This document shows, one piece after another, positions 54,223-62,858 of a stretch of 64,000 nucleotides of DNA. The stretch is from the NCBI RefSeq assembly GCF_000152785.1, contig NZ_CH672414.1, forward strand, positions 664,415 through 728,414, read 5' to 3'. The number at the start of each line of letters is the position of its first letter. The stretch's first letter is position 1. The position numbers and the translations under genes were made by a program. The notes below the pieces were generated by a model. That model searched no databases and was not told where the DNA came from. It saw nothing but the letters and a program-made list of their open reading frames with translations. This DNA comes from Yoonia vestfoldensis SKA53 (GTDB lineage: Bacteria > Pseudomonadota > Alphaproteobacteria > Rhodobacterales > Rhodobacteraceae).

Positions 54223-55698
54223 ATGACCGACATTGTTGAAACGCAGCTGTATATCAATGGCGCGCCCTGCGCGGCATCGGACAGGGGCTTTTACGATATC
54301 TTCAACCCTGCGCGCCCCGCAGAACTGGTCGGCCGCGCCGCCGCTGGCACGCCGCAGGATGTCGATCGCGCGGTAAAGGCAGCTCATGCTGCATTCCCAG
54401 CTTGGGCGGCGCTAAGCTACGCCGAGCGTGCCGACATACTGCGTAAGGTTGCCGCCGCAATCACCCAAGACATGGCCGAGGTCGAAACCCGTGCGCGCCT
54501 GTTTACCCGTGAACACGGCAAGATACTGCGCGAAACACATCTAGAAATCAGCCGCCTTGGCGAACGCTTTATCCAGTCGGCCAACTATGCCGCGCGTCTG
54601 GCCGAGGACGAGATCATCCGCGCCGCGCCGAACGATACGATCATCACCCGCCAGCCACGCGGCGTTGCCGCGCTGGTGGTGCCATGGAACTGGCCGCTGG
54701 CCATTCTGGGGGCAAAATTGCCGCAGGCGCTGATGGCAGGGAATACGGTGGTGGTAAAACCTTCGGCGAATTCGGCGCTGGCACCAACGATGACGCTGCA
54801 CAAGATCGCCGCCTTGCTGCCCCCTGGGGTGGTGAACATCCTGACAGGCTCGGCCAGTCGGATTGGCGATGCGATCATCGGGCATCCGCTGGTGCGTTAC
54901 GTGAATTTCACAGGCTCGGTCGATGTTGGCCGTCATGTGATGAAGGTCGCGGCCGAAAACATCACGCCCGTCACGCTAGAGCTTGGCGGAAATGACGCTG
55001 GCCTGATCCTGCATGATGCCGATTTGTCAGGCGATGCCTTTGATCGTCTTTATCGGGCGGCTTTTATGTCCACAGGGCAAATCTGCTACGCGCTTAAGCG
55101 GCTTTATGTGCACAGGTCCCGCTTTGAACAGGTCGTCGCGGGCCTGAGCGCGGTGCTAGACGCACAAATTGTGGGCGACGGCCTGTTGCCAGAAACGACG
55201 ATGGGTCCGATGAATAATGCCAAGCAATTAAAGGTCGTCACCGATATGATCGCCGAGGCCCGCGCCAAAGGGCAGAGCGTGGTCGAGCTGGGCCAAATTG
55301 CCGATCCGGATCTTTATGCGCAAGGTCACTTTCAGCGCCCTACGCTGGTCATCGACGCTGACCCAAGGCTGTCGGTGGTGCGGCATGAACAGTTTGGGCC
55401 AGTGCTGCCAATCTTGCCCTTTGACGACGAACAGACGGCGATCAACATGGCCAATGACGACCAATTTGGCCTTGCATCGTCGGTGTGGTCGGCTGACGTT
55501 GATCGCGCAATCAAGCTCGCGCGGGGGATCGAGGCGGGCTATTCGTTTATAAATGCCCATGGTCCTTCGGCGCAGGATGGCAACGGGCCGTTCGGCGGAT
55601 TCAAGCAATCGGGAATTGGCCGTAACTTTGGCTATGAAGGCGTGATCCAGTTTCAAGGGTACCATTCAATCGCTGGGGCACCTGGCACGTTGGTCTAG
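54223..55698 (+). CDS. Aldehyde dehydrogenase family protein
   Basis: The 491-residue NAD(P)-dependent enzyme has VPWNWPLAILGAKLPQAL, the cofactor motif FTGSVDVG, the general base Glu in LELGGNDAG, and the nucleophile Cys288 in STGQICYAL. It resembles aromatic or betaine-type aldehyde dehydrogenases. ATG 54223 is preferred to an in-frame TTG at 54217. It follows dctM by 13 bp, so it probably oxidises an aldehyde from the SDR step or formaldehyde-like products of P450 demethylation. A 3' duplicate fragment follows immediately. Confidence 0.92.
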   Translation: MTDIVETQLYINGAPCAASDRGFYDIFNPARPAELVGRAAAGTPQDVDRAVKAAHAAFPAWAALSYAERADILRKVAAAITQDMAEVETRARLFTREHGKILRETHLEISRLGERFIQSANYAARLAEDEIIRAAPNDTIITRQPRGVAALVVPWNWPLAILGAKLPQALMAGNTVVVKPSANSALAPTMTLHKIAALLPPGVVNILTGSASRIGDAIIGHPLVRYVNFTGSVDVGRHVMKVAAENITPVTLELGGNDAGLILHDADLSGDAFDRLYRAAFMSTGQICYALKRLYVHRSRFEQVVAGLSAVLDAQIVGDGLLPETTMGPMNNAKQLKVVTDMIAEARAKGQSVVELGQIADPDLYAQGHFQRPTLVIDADPRLSVVRHEQFGPVLPILPFDDEQTAINMANDDQFGLASSVWSADVDRAIKLARGIEAGYSFINAHGPSAQDGNGPFGGFKQSGIGRNFGYEGVIQFQGYHSIAGAPGTLV

Positions 55699-55700
55699 GC

Positions 55701-55802
55701 GGGTTCAAGCTATCTGGCATTGGGCAGGATTTCGGGTATGTAGGCGTGGTACAGTTTCAGGGCCACCATTCGATTGCCGCAGGCCTGGGAAAGCTTGTCT
55801 AG
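55701..55802 (+). pseudogene. 3' fragment of a second aldehyde dehydrogenase gene
   Basis: The 34 codons right after the aldehyde dehydrogenase stop read GFKLSGIGQDFGYVGVVQFQ and then GHHSIAAGLGKLV-stop. They match the C-terminus of the preceding gene (GFKQSGIGRNFGYEGVIQFQ then GYHSIAGAPGTLV) with about 70 percent identity. The rest of this copy is absent. The arrangement suggests two tandem paralogues that recombined or replaced one another, leaving this tail. It has no start codon and is not expected to be translated. Confidence 0.85.
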
Positions 55803-55829
55803 CAGCGCAAAGTGGAACGGGATGCAGCC

Positions 55830-56885
55830 ATGACGAATGCCTTTACGACATCGGGTTTATTTGGCGGGCTGCTGTGCGATCCCGCGATTGCGCAGGAATT
55901 TGACGCTCCCGCCTTTACTGCGCGGATGCTGGCCTTCGAAGCGGCATGGACGCAGGCGCTTGGGACGTGCGGTGTCGTTCCAGCGGATGACGCAGAAACA
56001 GCATTGACGGCAATCAAGGCGTTTTCAAATCACACCCTAGGGCAGGGCAGCGACCGTGATGGTCTGCCTGTTCCGGATTTGGTGGCCGCACTGAAATCAG
56101 ACCTAAGCAGTAGTGCTGCCCGCGCAGTTCATACGGGTGCGACCAGTCAGGATGTGATCGACACGGCGATGGTGCTGACGTGTCTTGCCGTGATGGACCG
56201 CTTGACAGACCGGTTGCACCGCGTGATTGCGGCGCTTGAATCCGTTCTGGCCCGCTTTGGCGATGCACCCCTGACCGCGCGCACAAGGATGCAGGCCGCT
56301 TTGCCTGCCACAATTGCACTGCGGGTTGCTGCGTGGCGGCGGCCTTTGGCAGACCATCTGGCGCGGGCGGTTGACGTGCGAGCGCAGCTTGCCTTTGTTC
56401 AGATCGGCGGGCCCATCGGCACCCGCGAAATGCCGCAGATCCATGTCGCGGAATGTGCGGGCAGGGTGGCGGCAACGCTGGGCCTGTCGCTTGGTCCTGT
56501 CTGGCATACAGATCGTAGCCGGATCATTGCCTTGGGTCACTGGCTGGCGCTGGTGGCTGGATCACTTGGCAAGATCGGGCAAGATGTGGCGTTGATGGCC
56601 CAGCAAGGCGTCGATGAAATATCGCTGTCCGGTGGTGGCGTGTCGTCTGCGATGGCACATAAACAGAACCCTATCGGCGCAGAGATGATGGTTGCGCTGG
56701 CGCGCTATGTTGCTGGGCAGCAGGGAATTCTGGGTCAGGCGATGATCCACGAACAAGAACGATCTGGTGCGGCTTGGGCGTTGGAATGGTTGACCCTGCC
56801 CGCCATGGCAGAGGCGACAGGTGCCACGCTGAACCACGCCGAAAGCCTGATTGCGTCGATCGAAAGGATTGGCATACCGGACTGA
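55830..56885 (+). CDS. pcaB: 3-carboxy-cis,cis-muconate cycloisomerase
   Basis: The 351-residue fumarase-superfamily enzyme turns carboxymuconate into gamma-carboxymuconolactone. The signature is GGGVSSAMAHKQNPIGAEMM, with GATSQDVIDTAMVL and QIGGPIGTR upstream. ATG 55830 (MTNAFTTSGLFGGLL) is preferred to ATG 55812. Slightly short compared with 450-residue PcaB, it matches the shorter alphaproteobacterial form. It is on the plus strand, convergent with the main pca operon and co-oriented with the aldehyde dehydrogenase genes, and ends 24 bp from pcaJ. Confidence 0.92.
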   Translation: MTNAFTTSGLFGGLLCDPAIAQEFDAPAFTARMLAFEAAWTQALGTCGVVPADDAETALTAIKAFSNHTLGQGSDRDGLPVPDLVAALKSDLSSSAARAVHTGATSQDVIDTAMVLTCLAVMDRLTDRLHRVIAALESVLARFGDAPLTARTRMQAALPATIALRVAAWRRPLADHLARAVDVRAQLAFVQIGGPIGTREMPQIHVAECAGRVAATLGLSLGPVWHTDRSRIIALGHWLALVAGSLGKIGQDVALMAQQGVDEISLSGGGVSSAMAHKQNPIGAEMMVALARYVAGQQGILGQAMIHEQERSGAAWALEWLTLPAMAEATGATLNHAESLIASIERIGIPD

Positions 56886-56909
56886 TTCGGTACGCCAATG
56901 CCCTGAAAA

Positions 56910-57536
56910 TCAAACAATATTTCCTTCCGTCGCGGCGCGCAGTTCTTCTTCGGTGACGCCTTCAGCGGTCTCGACGATGCGCAGCCCGCCTTCGACAACA
57001 TCCAGCACACCAAGGTTGGTGATGATCCGGTCAACGACGCATTGTCCGGTTAGCGGCAGGGTGCAGGATTTCAACACCTTGCTTTCGCCATGCTTGTTGG
57101 TGTGGTCCATCACCACAACAACACGGCCGACACCGGCGACCAGATCCATTGCACCACCCATGCCTTTGACCAGCTTGCCGGGGATCATCCAGTTGGCCAG
57201 ATCACCGTTCTCAGCCACTTCCATTGCACCCAGAATAGCCATCGCGATCTTGCCGCCACGGATCATGCCAAAGGATGTGGCACTATCGAAATAGGCGGTT
57301 TGGGGCAGTTCGGTGATCGTCTGCTTGCCTGCATTGATCAGATCGGCATCTTCGGTCCCGGCGATTGGGAAGGGGCCCATGCCCAACATCCCATTTTCCG
57401 ATTGGAGGGTCACTTCGATGCCTTCGGGGATATAGTTCGACACTAACGTCGGTATCCCGATCCCAAGGTTCACATACCAGCCGTCCTGCAGTTCTTTTGC
57501 GGCGCGTGCCGCCATCTGATTGCGATCCCAAGGCAT
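56910..57536 (-). CDS. pcaJ: 3-oxoadipate CoA-transferase subunit B
   Basis: The 208-residue class I CoA-transferase subunit has [19 protein letters not shown], the catalytic Glu in [12 protein letters not shown], and GGAMDLVAG. With PcaI it activates beta-ketoadipate using succinyl-CoA. It starts at ATG 57536, sharing one base with the pcaI stop (TAATG). This subunit is intact although pcaI upstream appears frameshifted. Acetoacetate-CoA transferases (AtoA/ScoB) look similar, and specificity is inferred from the operon. Confidence 0.92.
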   Translation of the reverse strand: MPWDRNQMAARAAKELQDGWYVNLGIGIPTLVSNYIPEGIEVTLQSENGMLGMGPFPIAGTEDADLINAGKQTITELPQTAYFDSATSFGMIRGGKIAMAILGAMEVAENGDLANWMIPGKLVKGMGGAMDLVAGVGRVVVVMDHTNKHGESKVLKSCTLPLTGQCVVDRIITNLGVLDVVEGGLRIVETAEGVTEEELRAATEGNIV

Positions 57537-58230
57537 TATGCGACCCTCACTGTGCGTTGTTCGATGCGCTTTTCATGTTCGCCTTGCACGATGCGATGCA
57601 CGTAGATGCCGGGCAAATGGATGCTGTCGGGATCAAGGCTGCCGGTGGGCACGATCTCTTCGACCTCGACCACACAGACCTTACCGCACATGGCGGCAGG
57701 CGGGTTGAAGTTGCGGGCCGTCTTGCGGAACACCAGATTGCCGGTCTCGTCGGCTTTCCACGCCTTCACGATCGACAGATCGGCGAAGATACCTTCCTCC
57801 AGAATATAGGTCTGGCCGTTGAAATCCTTGTGTTCTTTGCCCTCGGCGATGACGGTACCAACGCCTGTCTTTGTATAGAAACCAGGGATACCGCAGCCGC
57901 TGCGCGCATCCGTTCGGCCAAAGTGCCTTGGGGGTTGAATTCAAGCTCGAGTTCGCCGGACAGATACTGGCGCATGAATTCGGCGTTCTCGCCCACATAG
58001 GAACTGATCATCTTCTTGACCTGACGGGTCTGGAGCAAGATTCCGATGCCGAAATCATCCACGCCTGCGTTGTTGGACGCAAAGGTCAGATCCCTGGTGC
58101 CCGCGTCCCTGATCGCAGACAACAACAATTCGGGGATACCGCACAGGCCAAACCCGCCTGCCGCAATGAACATGCCGTCATGCAAAAGACCATCAAGGGC
58201 CGCAGCGGCATTGGGGTAAATCTTTTTCAT
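57536..58230 (-). pseudogene. pcaI: 3-oxoadipate CoA-transferase subunit A, apparent 1-nt frameshift
   Basis: The N-terminal part (ATG 58230; MKKIYPNAAAALDGLL, FIAAGGFGLCGIPELL) runs in one frame to ...GTLAERMRA, then changes to nonsense. From near 57893-57905 the correct continuation (GCGIPGFYTKTGVGTVIAEG, then ADLSIVKAWKADETGN to the end at 57536) lies in another frame. Deletion of one base in the GCAGCGGCTGCGG stretch explains this. Without it the protein would be about 231 residues, the normal length. It could be a real inactivating mutation, programmed slippage or an assembly error. It overlaps BKACE by 4 nt. Confidence 0.88.
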
Positions 58231-59063
58231 GCGGCTACCTTTTTCAGACCAAGAATGTCGCGTGCCTGCTGCCATGTGGCGACGGGGCGTTCGTATTTTT
58301 CGCATAAATCAACCGCCCGCCGCACCAGCGCGGCATTGGACGGTGCAAGGGTATTGCGATCAAGGCGCACATTATCTTCCAGCCCCGTGCGGGTGTGCCC
58401 GCCCTTGGCGATCGCCCATTCGTTGATGGTCAGTTGCGCGGGCCCGATACCTGCCGCACACCATTGCGCATCTGGCGCCAGGCGCTTGAGCGTTTCGATA
58501 TAGAAATCGAAAATCACCTCGTCCGCAGGCATGGAATTTTTCACCCCCATCACGAATTGGACGTAAAGCGGGGTTTTCAGGCGGCCATCGGCGGCCATGC
58601 GCGTGGCTTGGACGATATGGCCCAGATCAAAGGCTTCGATTTCGGGTTTCACATCATGTGCGATCATTTCGGACGCCAGCCAGTCCACCAGATCGGGGCT
58701 GTTTTCATAGACGCGGGTGGGAAAGTTGTTCGACCCGACCGACAGTGAGGCCATATCAGGCGAAAGGGGCAACATCCCGCCGCGTTCGCGCCCCGACCCA
58801 GAGCGCCCGCCGGTGGAAAGCTGCACGATCATGCCGGGGCAGTGTTTTTCAATGCCTTCTTTGAGCCGCGCAAAGCGTTCGGGGTCCGATGTGGGTTTGC
58901 CGTCATCGTCGCGGACATGGCAGTGGGCGATGGTCGCACCTGCTTCAAAGGCTTCTTGCGTGCTTTCGATCTGTTCGGAAATGGTGATCGGCACAGCGGG
59001 GTTGTTGGCTTTGGTGGGCAGTGATCCTGTGATCGCTACGCAGATGATGCAGGGGTTTGTCAT
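58227..59063 (-). CDS. Beta-keto acid cleavage enzyme (BKACE, DUF849 family)
   Basis: The 278-residue TIM-barrel metalloenzyme has the DUF849 pattern: AGATIAHCHVRDDDGKPTSD (metal His pair), VQLSTGGRSG, EIEAFDLGHIV and QFVMGVKNSMPAD. BKACE enzymes split beta-keto acids with acetyl-CoA to acetoacetate and a CoA ester. Inside a pca operon the natural substrate would be beta-ketoadipate, giving succinyl-CoA and acetoacetate. ATG 59063 is chosen for MTNPCIICVAITGS; upstream in-frame sequence is pcaG antisense noise. It overlaps pcaI (ATGA) and follows pcaG by 7 bp. Confidence 0.9.
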   Translation of the reverse strand: MTNPCIICVAITGSLPTKANNPAVPITISEQIESTQEAFEAGATIAHCHVRDDDGKPTSDPERFARLKEGIEKHCPGMIVQLSTGGRSGSGRERGGMLPLSPDMASLSVGSNNFPTRVYENSPDLVDWLASEMIAHDVKPEIEAFDLGHIVQATRMAADGRLKTPLYVQFVMGVKNSMPADEVIFDFYIETLKRLAPDAQWCAAGIGPAQLTINEWAIAKGGHTRTGLEDNVRLDRNTLAPSNAALVRRAVDLCEKYERPVATWQQARDILGLKKVAA

Positions 59064-59070
59064 CGCAACC

Positions 59071-59688
59071 TCAAATATCGAAAAAGATGGTTTCAGCCGG
59101 CCCTTGCAGGTGGATGTCGAAACGATAGAGGCCAGCGGCCTCTTTTTTTGCCAGCAGGGTGGGTACACGGTTTTGATGTTCGATCCGGCTTAGAACAGGA
59201 TCAGCGGCATTCGCCACCTGTTCATCGTCAAAGTAAATCCGCGTGTGCAGGCCGATGTTGATCCCGCGTGCAACGATCCACGCTGTGATATGCGGTGCCT
59301 GCATACGGCCATCGGGATAGGGGACCGCGCCGGGCTTGACAGTGTCAAAGGTGAATTCGCCGGTTTCCATGTCGCCGGGCGACCGCCCCCAGCCGGTAAA
59401 GTTCGGGTCGGGTGTTCCGCGCGTCTCATTGGCAGAGGGAAACAGCCCCGCCGCATCCGGTTGCCAGATTTCGATCATGGCGTCACGCAAGGGTGCGCCC
59501 ATACCGTCGAAAACGGTGCCTTTGATCGTGATCTCGGTGCCCTGAACGGGGCCGGTTTTCATGGATGTCCCCAGATCGCCACCATAGATGTCGATGCCGG
59601 TAAAGTTGGGCGTGCAGCCGATGTGAACATAGGGGCCAGCGGTTTGGCTGGGGCTTTCGCGCAGGTAGTCGTGCAGTTTCTGGACCAT
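59071..59688 (-). CDS. pcaG: Protocatechuate 3,4-dioxygenase alpha subunit
   Basis: The 205-residue alpha subunit has GPYVHIGCTPNF, the central GAPLRDAMIEIWQPDAAGLF and TVKPGAVPYPDGRMQAPHI, and ITAWIVARGINIGLHTRIYF-type strands (shortened). It packs with PcaH to form the intradiol-cleaving dioxygenase; iron ligands are in PcaH. The start is 2 bp after the pcaH stop and the stop 7 bp before BKACE. Confidence 0.94.
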   Translation of the reverse strand: MVQKLHDYLRESPSQTAGPYVHIGCTPNFTGIDIYGGDLGTSMKTGPVQGTEITIKGTVFDGMGAPLRDAMIEIWQPDAAGLFPSANETRGTPDPNFTGWGRSPGDMETGEFTFDTVKPGAVPYPDGRMQAPHITAWIVARGINIGLHTRIYFDDEQVANAADPVLSRIEHQNRVPTLLAKKEAAGLYRFDIHLQGPAETIFFDI

Positions 59689-59690
59689 GC

Positions 59691-60437
59691 TTATAGCCCC
59701 TCCTTGCGGTTTTCAAAATAGGTCTGGCGCTGGCCGCGCAGGACCATGTCGAACTTATAGGCAAGACAATCCATCGGGACTGACTGGTGCATATCCAATG
59801 GCGCGGTCAGCGCATCCACCGCCTCTTGTGATTTGAGGACGCCGACGATGGGGCAGCGTTTGATCAGCGGATCCCCCTCGAAATACATCTGCGTGATCAG
59901 CCGCTGCGCAAAGCCGTGTCCGAACAGCGAGAAATGGATATGCGCAGGGCGCCAGTCGTTCATCCCATTGGGCCAAGGATATGGGCCAGGTTGGATCGTG
60001 CGGAATTCATAGGAACCGTCAGCGCCGGTGATTGTCCGCCCGCAGCCGCCGAAATTAGGGTCAAGAGCCGCCTGATAGCTTTCCTTTTTGTGGCGATAAC
60101 GGCCACCTGCGTTGGCTTGCCAAAACTCGACCAAGGCACCGGCGACACCGCGGCCCAGTTCATCCAGAACGCGGCCGTGGACGATGATCCGTGGGCCAAT
60201 CGCGCTTTGCCCAGGCTGGGCATAATTCAAGATCAGGTCGTTATCCAAAGGGCCGATCAGGTGATGGCCAAACACGGGCGAGGTTTCTTCGCTAAGGGTC
60301 GATGGAAACGATAGCAGCGGGGCTTGCGGACTGCGTCTGACGCTGGTTTTGTAGGTCGGGGTCAGGCCGTCTGGTTGCCATGTGCGGTCGCGGGGAATGA
60401 AGCCGCCCGGTTTTGGCGGCAGGTTCACAAGGCTCAT
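59691..60437 (-). CDS. pcaH: Protocatechuate 3,4-dioxygenase beta subunit
   Basis: The 248-residue beta subunit carries the Fe(III) site: one Tyr in [20 protein letters not shown] and His residues in [11 protein letters not shown], with [13 protein letters not shown] and [12 protein letters not shown] before. The enzyme opens protocatechuate to carboxy-cis,cis-muconate. ATG 60437 overlaps the pcaC stop (ATGA). Much longer in-frame sequence upstream is antisense to pcaC and was ignored. Confidence 0.95.
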   Translation of the reverse strand: MSLVNLPPKPGGFIPRDRTWQPDGLTPTYKTSVRRSPQAPLLSFPSTLSEETSPVFGHHLIGPLDNDLILNYAQPGQSAIGPRIIVHGRVLDELGRGVAGALVEFWQANAGGRYRHKKESYQAALDPNFGGCGRTITGADGSYEFRTIQPGPYPWPNGMNDWRPAHIHFSLFGHGFAQRLITQMYFEGDPLIKRCPIVGVLKSQEAVDALTAPLDMHQSVPMDCLAYKFDMVLRGQRQTYFENRKEGL

Positions 60438-60814
60438 AGCTCTACTCCCATCTCTTTGTAGGTTTGCTTGGCAAGTTTGATCGCGTGGTTCGCTTTTGGC
60501 ACCCCTGCATAGATTGCCACGTGCATGAAGGCTTGCAACACGTCTTGTGGTGATGCGCCTGTATTGGCTGTGGCGCGAATATGCATTGGGATTTCCTCGA
60601 AGTTCCCTGTTGCAGCCAGCAGCGACAGTGTCAGCATAGAACGCTCTCGCTTGCTGATTGTGTCGTCTGACCACAGCGTGCCCCACGCCCCTTCGGTGAT
60701 CATCGTTTGAAAGGGTGTATCAAAACTGCTTTTGGTGGCCTCGGCGTGATCGACATGAGCGTCACCCAGAACGTAGCGGCGGGTGGCCATCCCTTGTGCA
60801 AAACGGTCAGGCAT
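60434..60814 (-). CDS. pcaC: 4-carboxymuconolactone decarboxylase
   Basis: The 126-residue protein has the AhpD-like CMD pattern: [37 protein letters not shown] and [20 protein letters not shown], then [16 protein letters not shown]. It converts carboxymuconolactone to beta-ketoadipate enol-lactone. It stands alone rather than being fused to PcaD as PcaL, and its start overlaps the pcaD stop by 8 nt. Confidence 0.95.
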   Translation of the reverse strand: MPDRFAQGMATRRYVLGDAHVDHAEATKSSFDTPFQTMITEGAWGTLWSDDTISKRERSMLTLSLLAATGNFEEIPMHIRATANTGASPQDVLQAFMHVAIYAGVPKANHAIKLAKQTYKEMGVEL

Positions 60815-61595
60815 CGGCGTGCTCCTTTAGGAATGGGTTCAGGATAGCGGCATAGGCTGCAGGGTTTTCGACGCATGGCAAGTGGCCAGCGCCGTCAATG
60901 ATATGGTACTGGGCCCCATTGATCAGTGCTGCGGTCGCGGCGACCTGATCGGGTGGGCTGGCGCCATCGTGGCTGCCGCCGATGGCAAGTGTGGGTAAGC
61001 TTAACCTACGGGTGCGTTGCGTCAGGTCGGTTGCTGCGATTGCTGCGCAGCATCCAATATATCCTTCTTGTGGTGTGCGTGACAGCATTGCGCCCCAGAG
61101 CGCTGCCCGCGGGTTGGCGCGAAAGGCAGGACCAAACCAGCGGTCGAGAATGGCCGCCTCCATCGCGGCTATCCCATTTGCGTTGATCGCCGCGATGCGG
61201 TCGGCCCATGTTTCTGGCTCGCCCATCTTGGCGGCTGTGTTTGACAGCACCAATGCGCGCACCAGATCGGAGTGTGTTGCGGCAAGGTTCTGACCGATCA
61301 TACCACCAATTGACAGGCCGACAAAGATGACCGGACCCAAATCCATGGCCACGATCAATGCTGCGGCATCGGTGGTTAAATTATCCATCGTGTAAGGACC
61401 CGCAGGGCAACCCGACAGACCGTGCCCGCGATTGTCATAGCGGATCAGACGCAGCCCTTGGGGTAACAGCGGGATCAGCGCATCCCAAAGACGCAGATCG
61501 GTGCCCAGCGAATTGGCAAAAAGAACTGGCGTGCCATCTGGATCACCATCTTCCCGCACATGCAGTGCCACGCCGTTTGCGTCAACAACCCGCAT
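60807..61595 (-). CDS. pcaD: 3-oxoadipate enol-lactonase
   Basis: The 262-residue alpha/beta hydrolase has the oxyanion region LFANSLGTDLRLWD, YDNRGHGLS, the nucleophile elbow VGLSIGGMIGQ with Ser, and DGAGHLPCVENP supplying the catalytic His. It hydrolyses enol-lactone to beta-ketoadipate. ATG 61595 shares one base with the pobA stop (TGATG); a TTG one codon earlier is less likely. Confidence 0.95.
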   Translation of the reverse strand: MRVVDANGVALHVREDGDPDGTPVLFANSLGTDLRLWDALIPLLPQGLRLIRYDNRGHGLSGCPAGPYTMDNLTTDAAALIVAMDLGPVIFVGLSIGGMIGQNLAATHSDLVRALVLSNTAAKMGEPETWADRIAAINANGIAAMEAAILDRWFGPAFRANPRAALWGAMLSRTPQEGYIGCCAAIAATDLTQRTRRLSLPTLAIGGSHDGASPPDQVAATAALINGAQYHIIDGAGHLPCVENPAAYAAILNPFLKEHADA

Positions 61596-62764
61596 CAATA
61601 GGGCAGCCCGATATAGTTTTCGGCCATGGATTTTTGTGCGGCCTTGTTAGAGCGCAGAAACTCGATTTCGGCGACCTGCATTTTCAGATCGAATTCGGAT
61701 TGGTCGGGGTAGGTATGCATCAGCGATGAGAACCACCAACTAAAGCGCTCGGCCTTCCAGACGCGGGCAAGCGCTTTTTGCGAATAGGTATCAATGCCCT
61801 CAGTGCTGTTGTTTTCGTAAAAATCGCGCAGACCGTTATAAAGGTAATGAACATCGGACGCGGCTGTGTTCAGACCCTTGGCCCCTGTCGGTGGTACGAT
61901 ATGCGCAGCGTCCCCGCACAAAAATAACCGCCCCCAGCGCATCGGTTCAGTAACAAAGGACCGCAGCGGTGCGATGGATTTTTCGATGCTTGGGCCGGTG
62001 ACAAGATTTGCGGCCTGATCTGCGGGGATACGGCGTTTGAGTTCCTGCCAGAACGCCTCGTCCGTCCAGTCTTCGGGTTTGTCGCTCAGTGAACACTGGA
62101 TGTAATAGCGGCTGAGGTTTTCATTTCGCATGGAACACAGCGCAAAGCCGCGCGGTGAATTGGCATAGATCAATTCGTGGTTTACGGGCGGCGTTTCCGA
62201 CAGGATGCCCAGCCAGCCGAAGGGATATATTTTTTCATATTCCTTGCGCACATCTAGCGGGATCGTCTGGCGACTGACGCCATGAAACCCGTCGCATCCT
62301 GCCACGAAATCGCAATCAAGACGATGTGCCGTGCCATCAACCGTATAGTAAACATGGGGCGTGTCAGTGTCTGCGCCGTGGATGACCACATCCTCGACAT
62401 TGAATTCAATCTTGCCACCGGTCTTTTCGCGGGCCTCATACAAATCGCGCGTCACCTCAGTCTGGCCATAGACCATAACGGGCGTGCCGGTGTGTTCGGT
62501 GAAGTCGATGCGGAACATCTCGTCGCCATAGGAAATCAATGTGCCATCGTGCGGGATGCCTTCGGCGTGCAAACGCGTGGCGCAACCGGCCTCTTGCATC
62601 AGCTTGATAAGGCCCTGTTCCAGAACACCGGCGCGGATGCGGCTAAGAACATAGTCCTTGGTTTTGCGCTCCAACACGACGCTATCAATCCCGCGTGTAT
62701 GCAGAAGTTGCGCCAGCAAAAGCCCCGATGGACCACCGCCAATGATTGCGACCTGTGTTTTCAT
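61595..62764 (-). CDS. pobA: 4-hydroxybenzoate 3-monooxygenase
   Basis: The 389-residue FAD enzyme hydroxylates 4-hydroxybenzoate to protocatechuate with NADPH and O2. The FAD motifs are IIGGGPSGLLLAQLL, a DG motif FVAGCDGFHGVSR, and GDAAHIVPPTGAKGLN. YYIQCSLSDKPEDW and the active-site region with LSRIRAGVLEQ are typical PobA. ATG 62764 is chosen over an upstream in-frame start at 62812. It heads the pca operon and is divergent from pcaQ, with a palindromic operator candidate between. Confidence 0.96.
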   Translation of the reverse strand: MKTQVAIIGGGPSGLLLAQLLHTRGIDSVVLERKTKDYVLSRIRAGVLEQGLIKLMQEAGCATRLHAEGIPHDGTLISYGDEMFRIDFTEHTGTPVMVYGQTEVTRDLYEAREKTGGKIEFNVEDVVIHGADTDTPHVYYTVDGTAHRLDCDFVAGCDGFHGVSRQTIPLDVRKEYEKIYPFGWLGILSETPPVNHELIYANSPRGFALCSMRNENLSRYYIQCSLSDKPEDWTDEAFWQELKRRIPADQAANLVTGPSIEKSIAPLRSFVTEPMRWGRLFLCGDAAHIVPPTGAKGLNTAASDVHYLYNGLRDFYENNSTEGIDTYSQKALARVWKAERFSWWFSSLMHTYPDQSEFDLKMQVAEIEFLRSNKAAQKSMAENYIGLPY

Positions 62765-62813
62765 TTCATTCTCCCGAAAATGTCCCCTTTGATAGCATGT
62801 TTGTATCGACATT

Positions 62814-62837
62814 TAAAATGAGATATTACGCATTTTA
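62814..62837. promoter_or_regulatory. Candidate PcaQ operator between pobA and pcaQ
   Basis: TAAAATG (62814-62820) and CATTTTA (62831-62837) form a perfect 7-bp inverted repeat with 10-bp spacing, the T-N11-A-like geometry of LysR sites. It lies 50 bp before the pobA start and 22 bp before the pcaQ start. PcaQ of rhizobia binds a similar dyad beside pcaD operons, though its published sequence differs. Binding here is inferred. Confidence 0.5.
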
Positions 62838-62858
62838 GTTATCGAAAAAGGAATGAAT

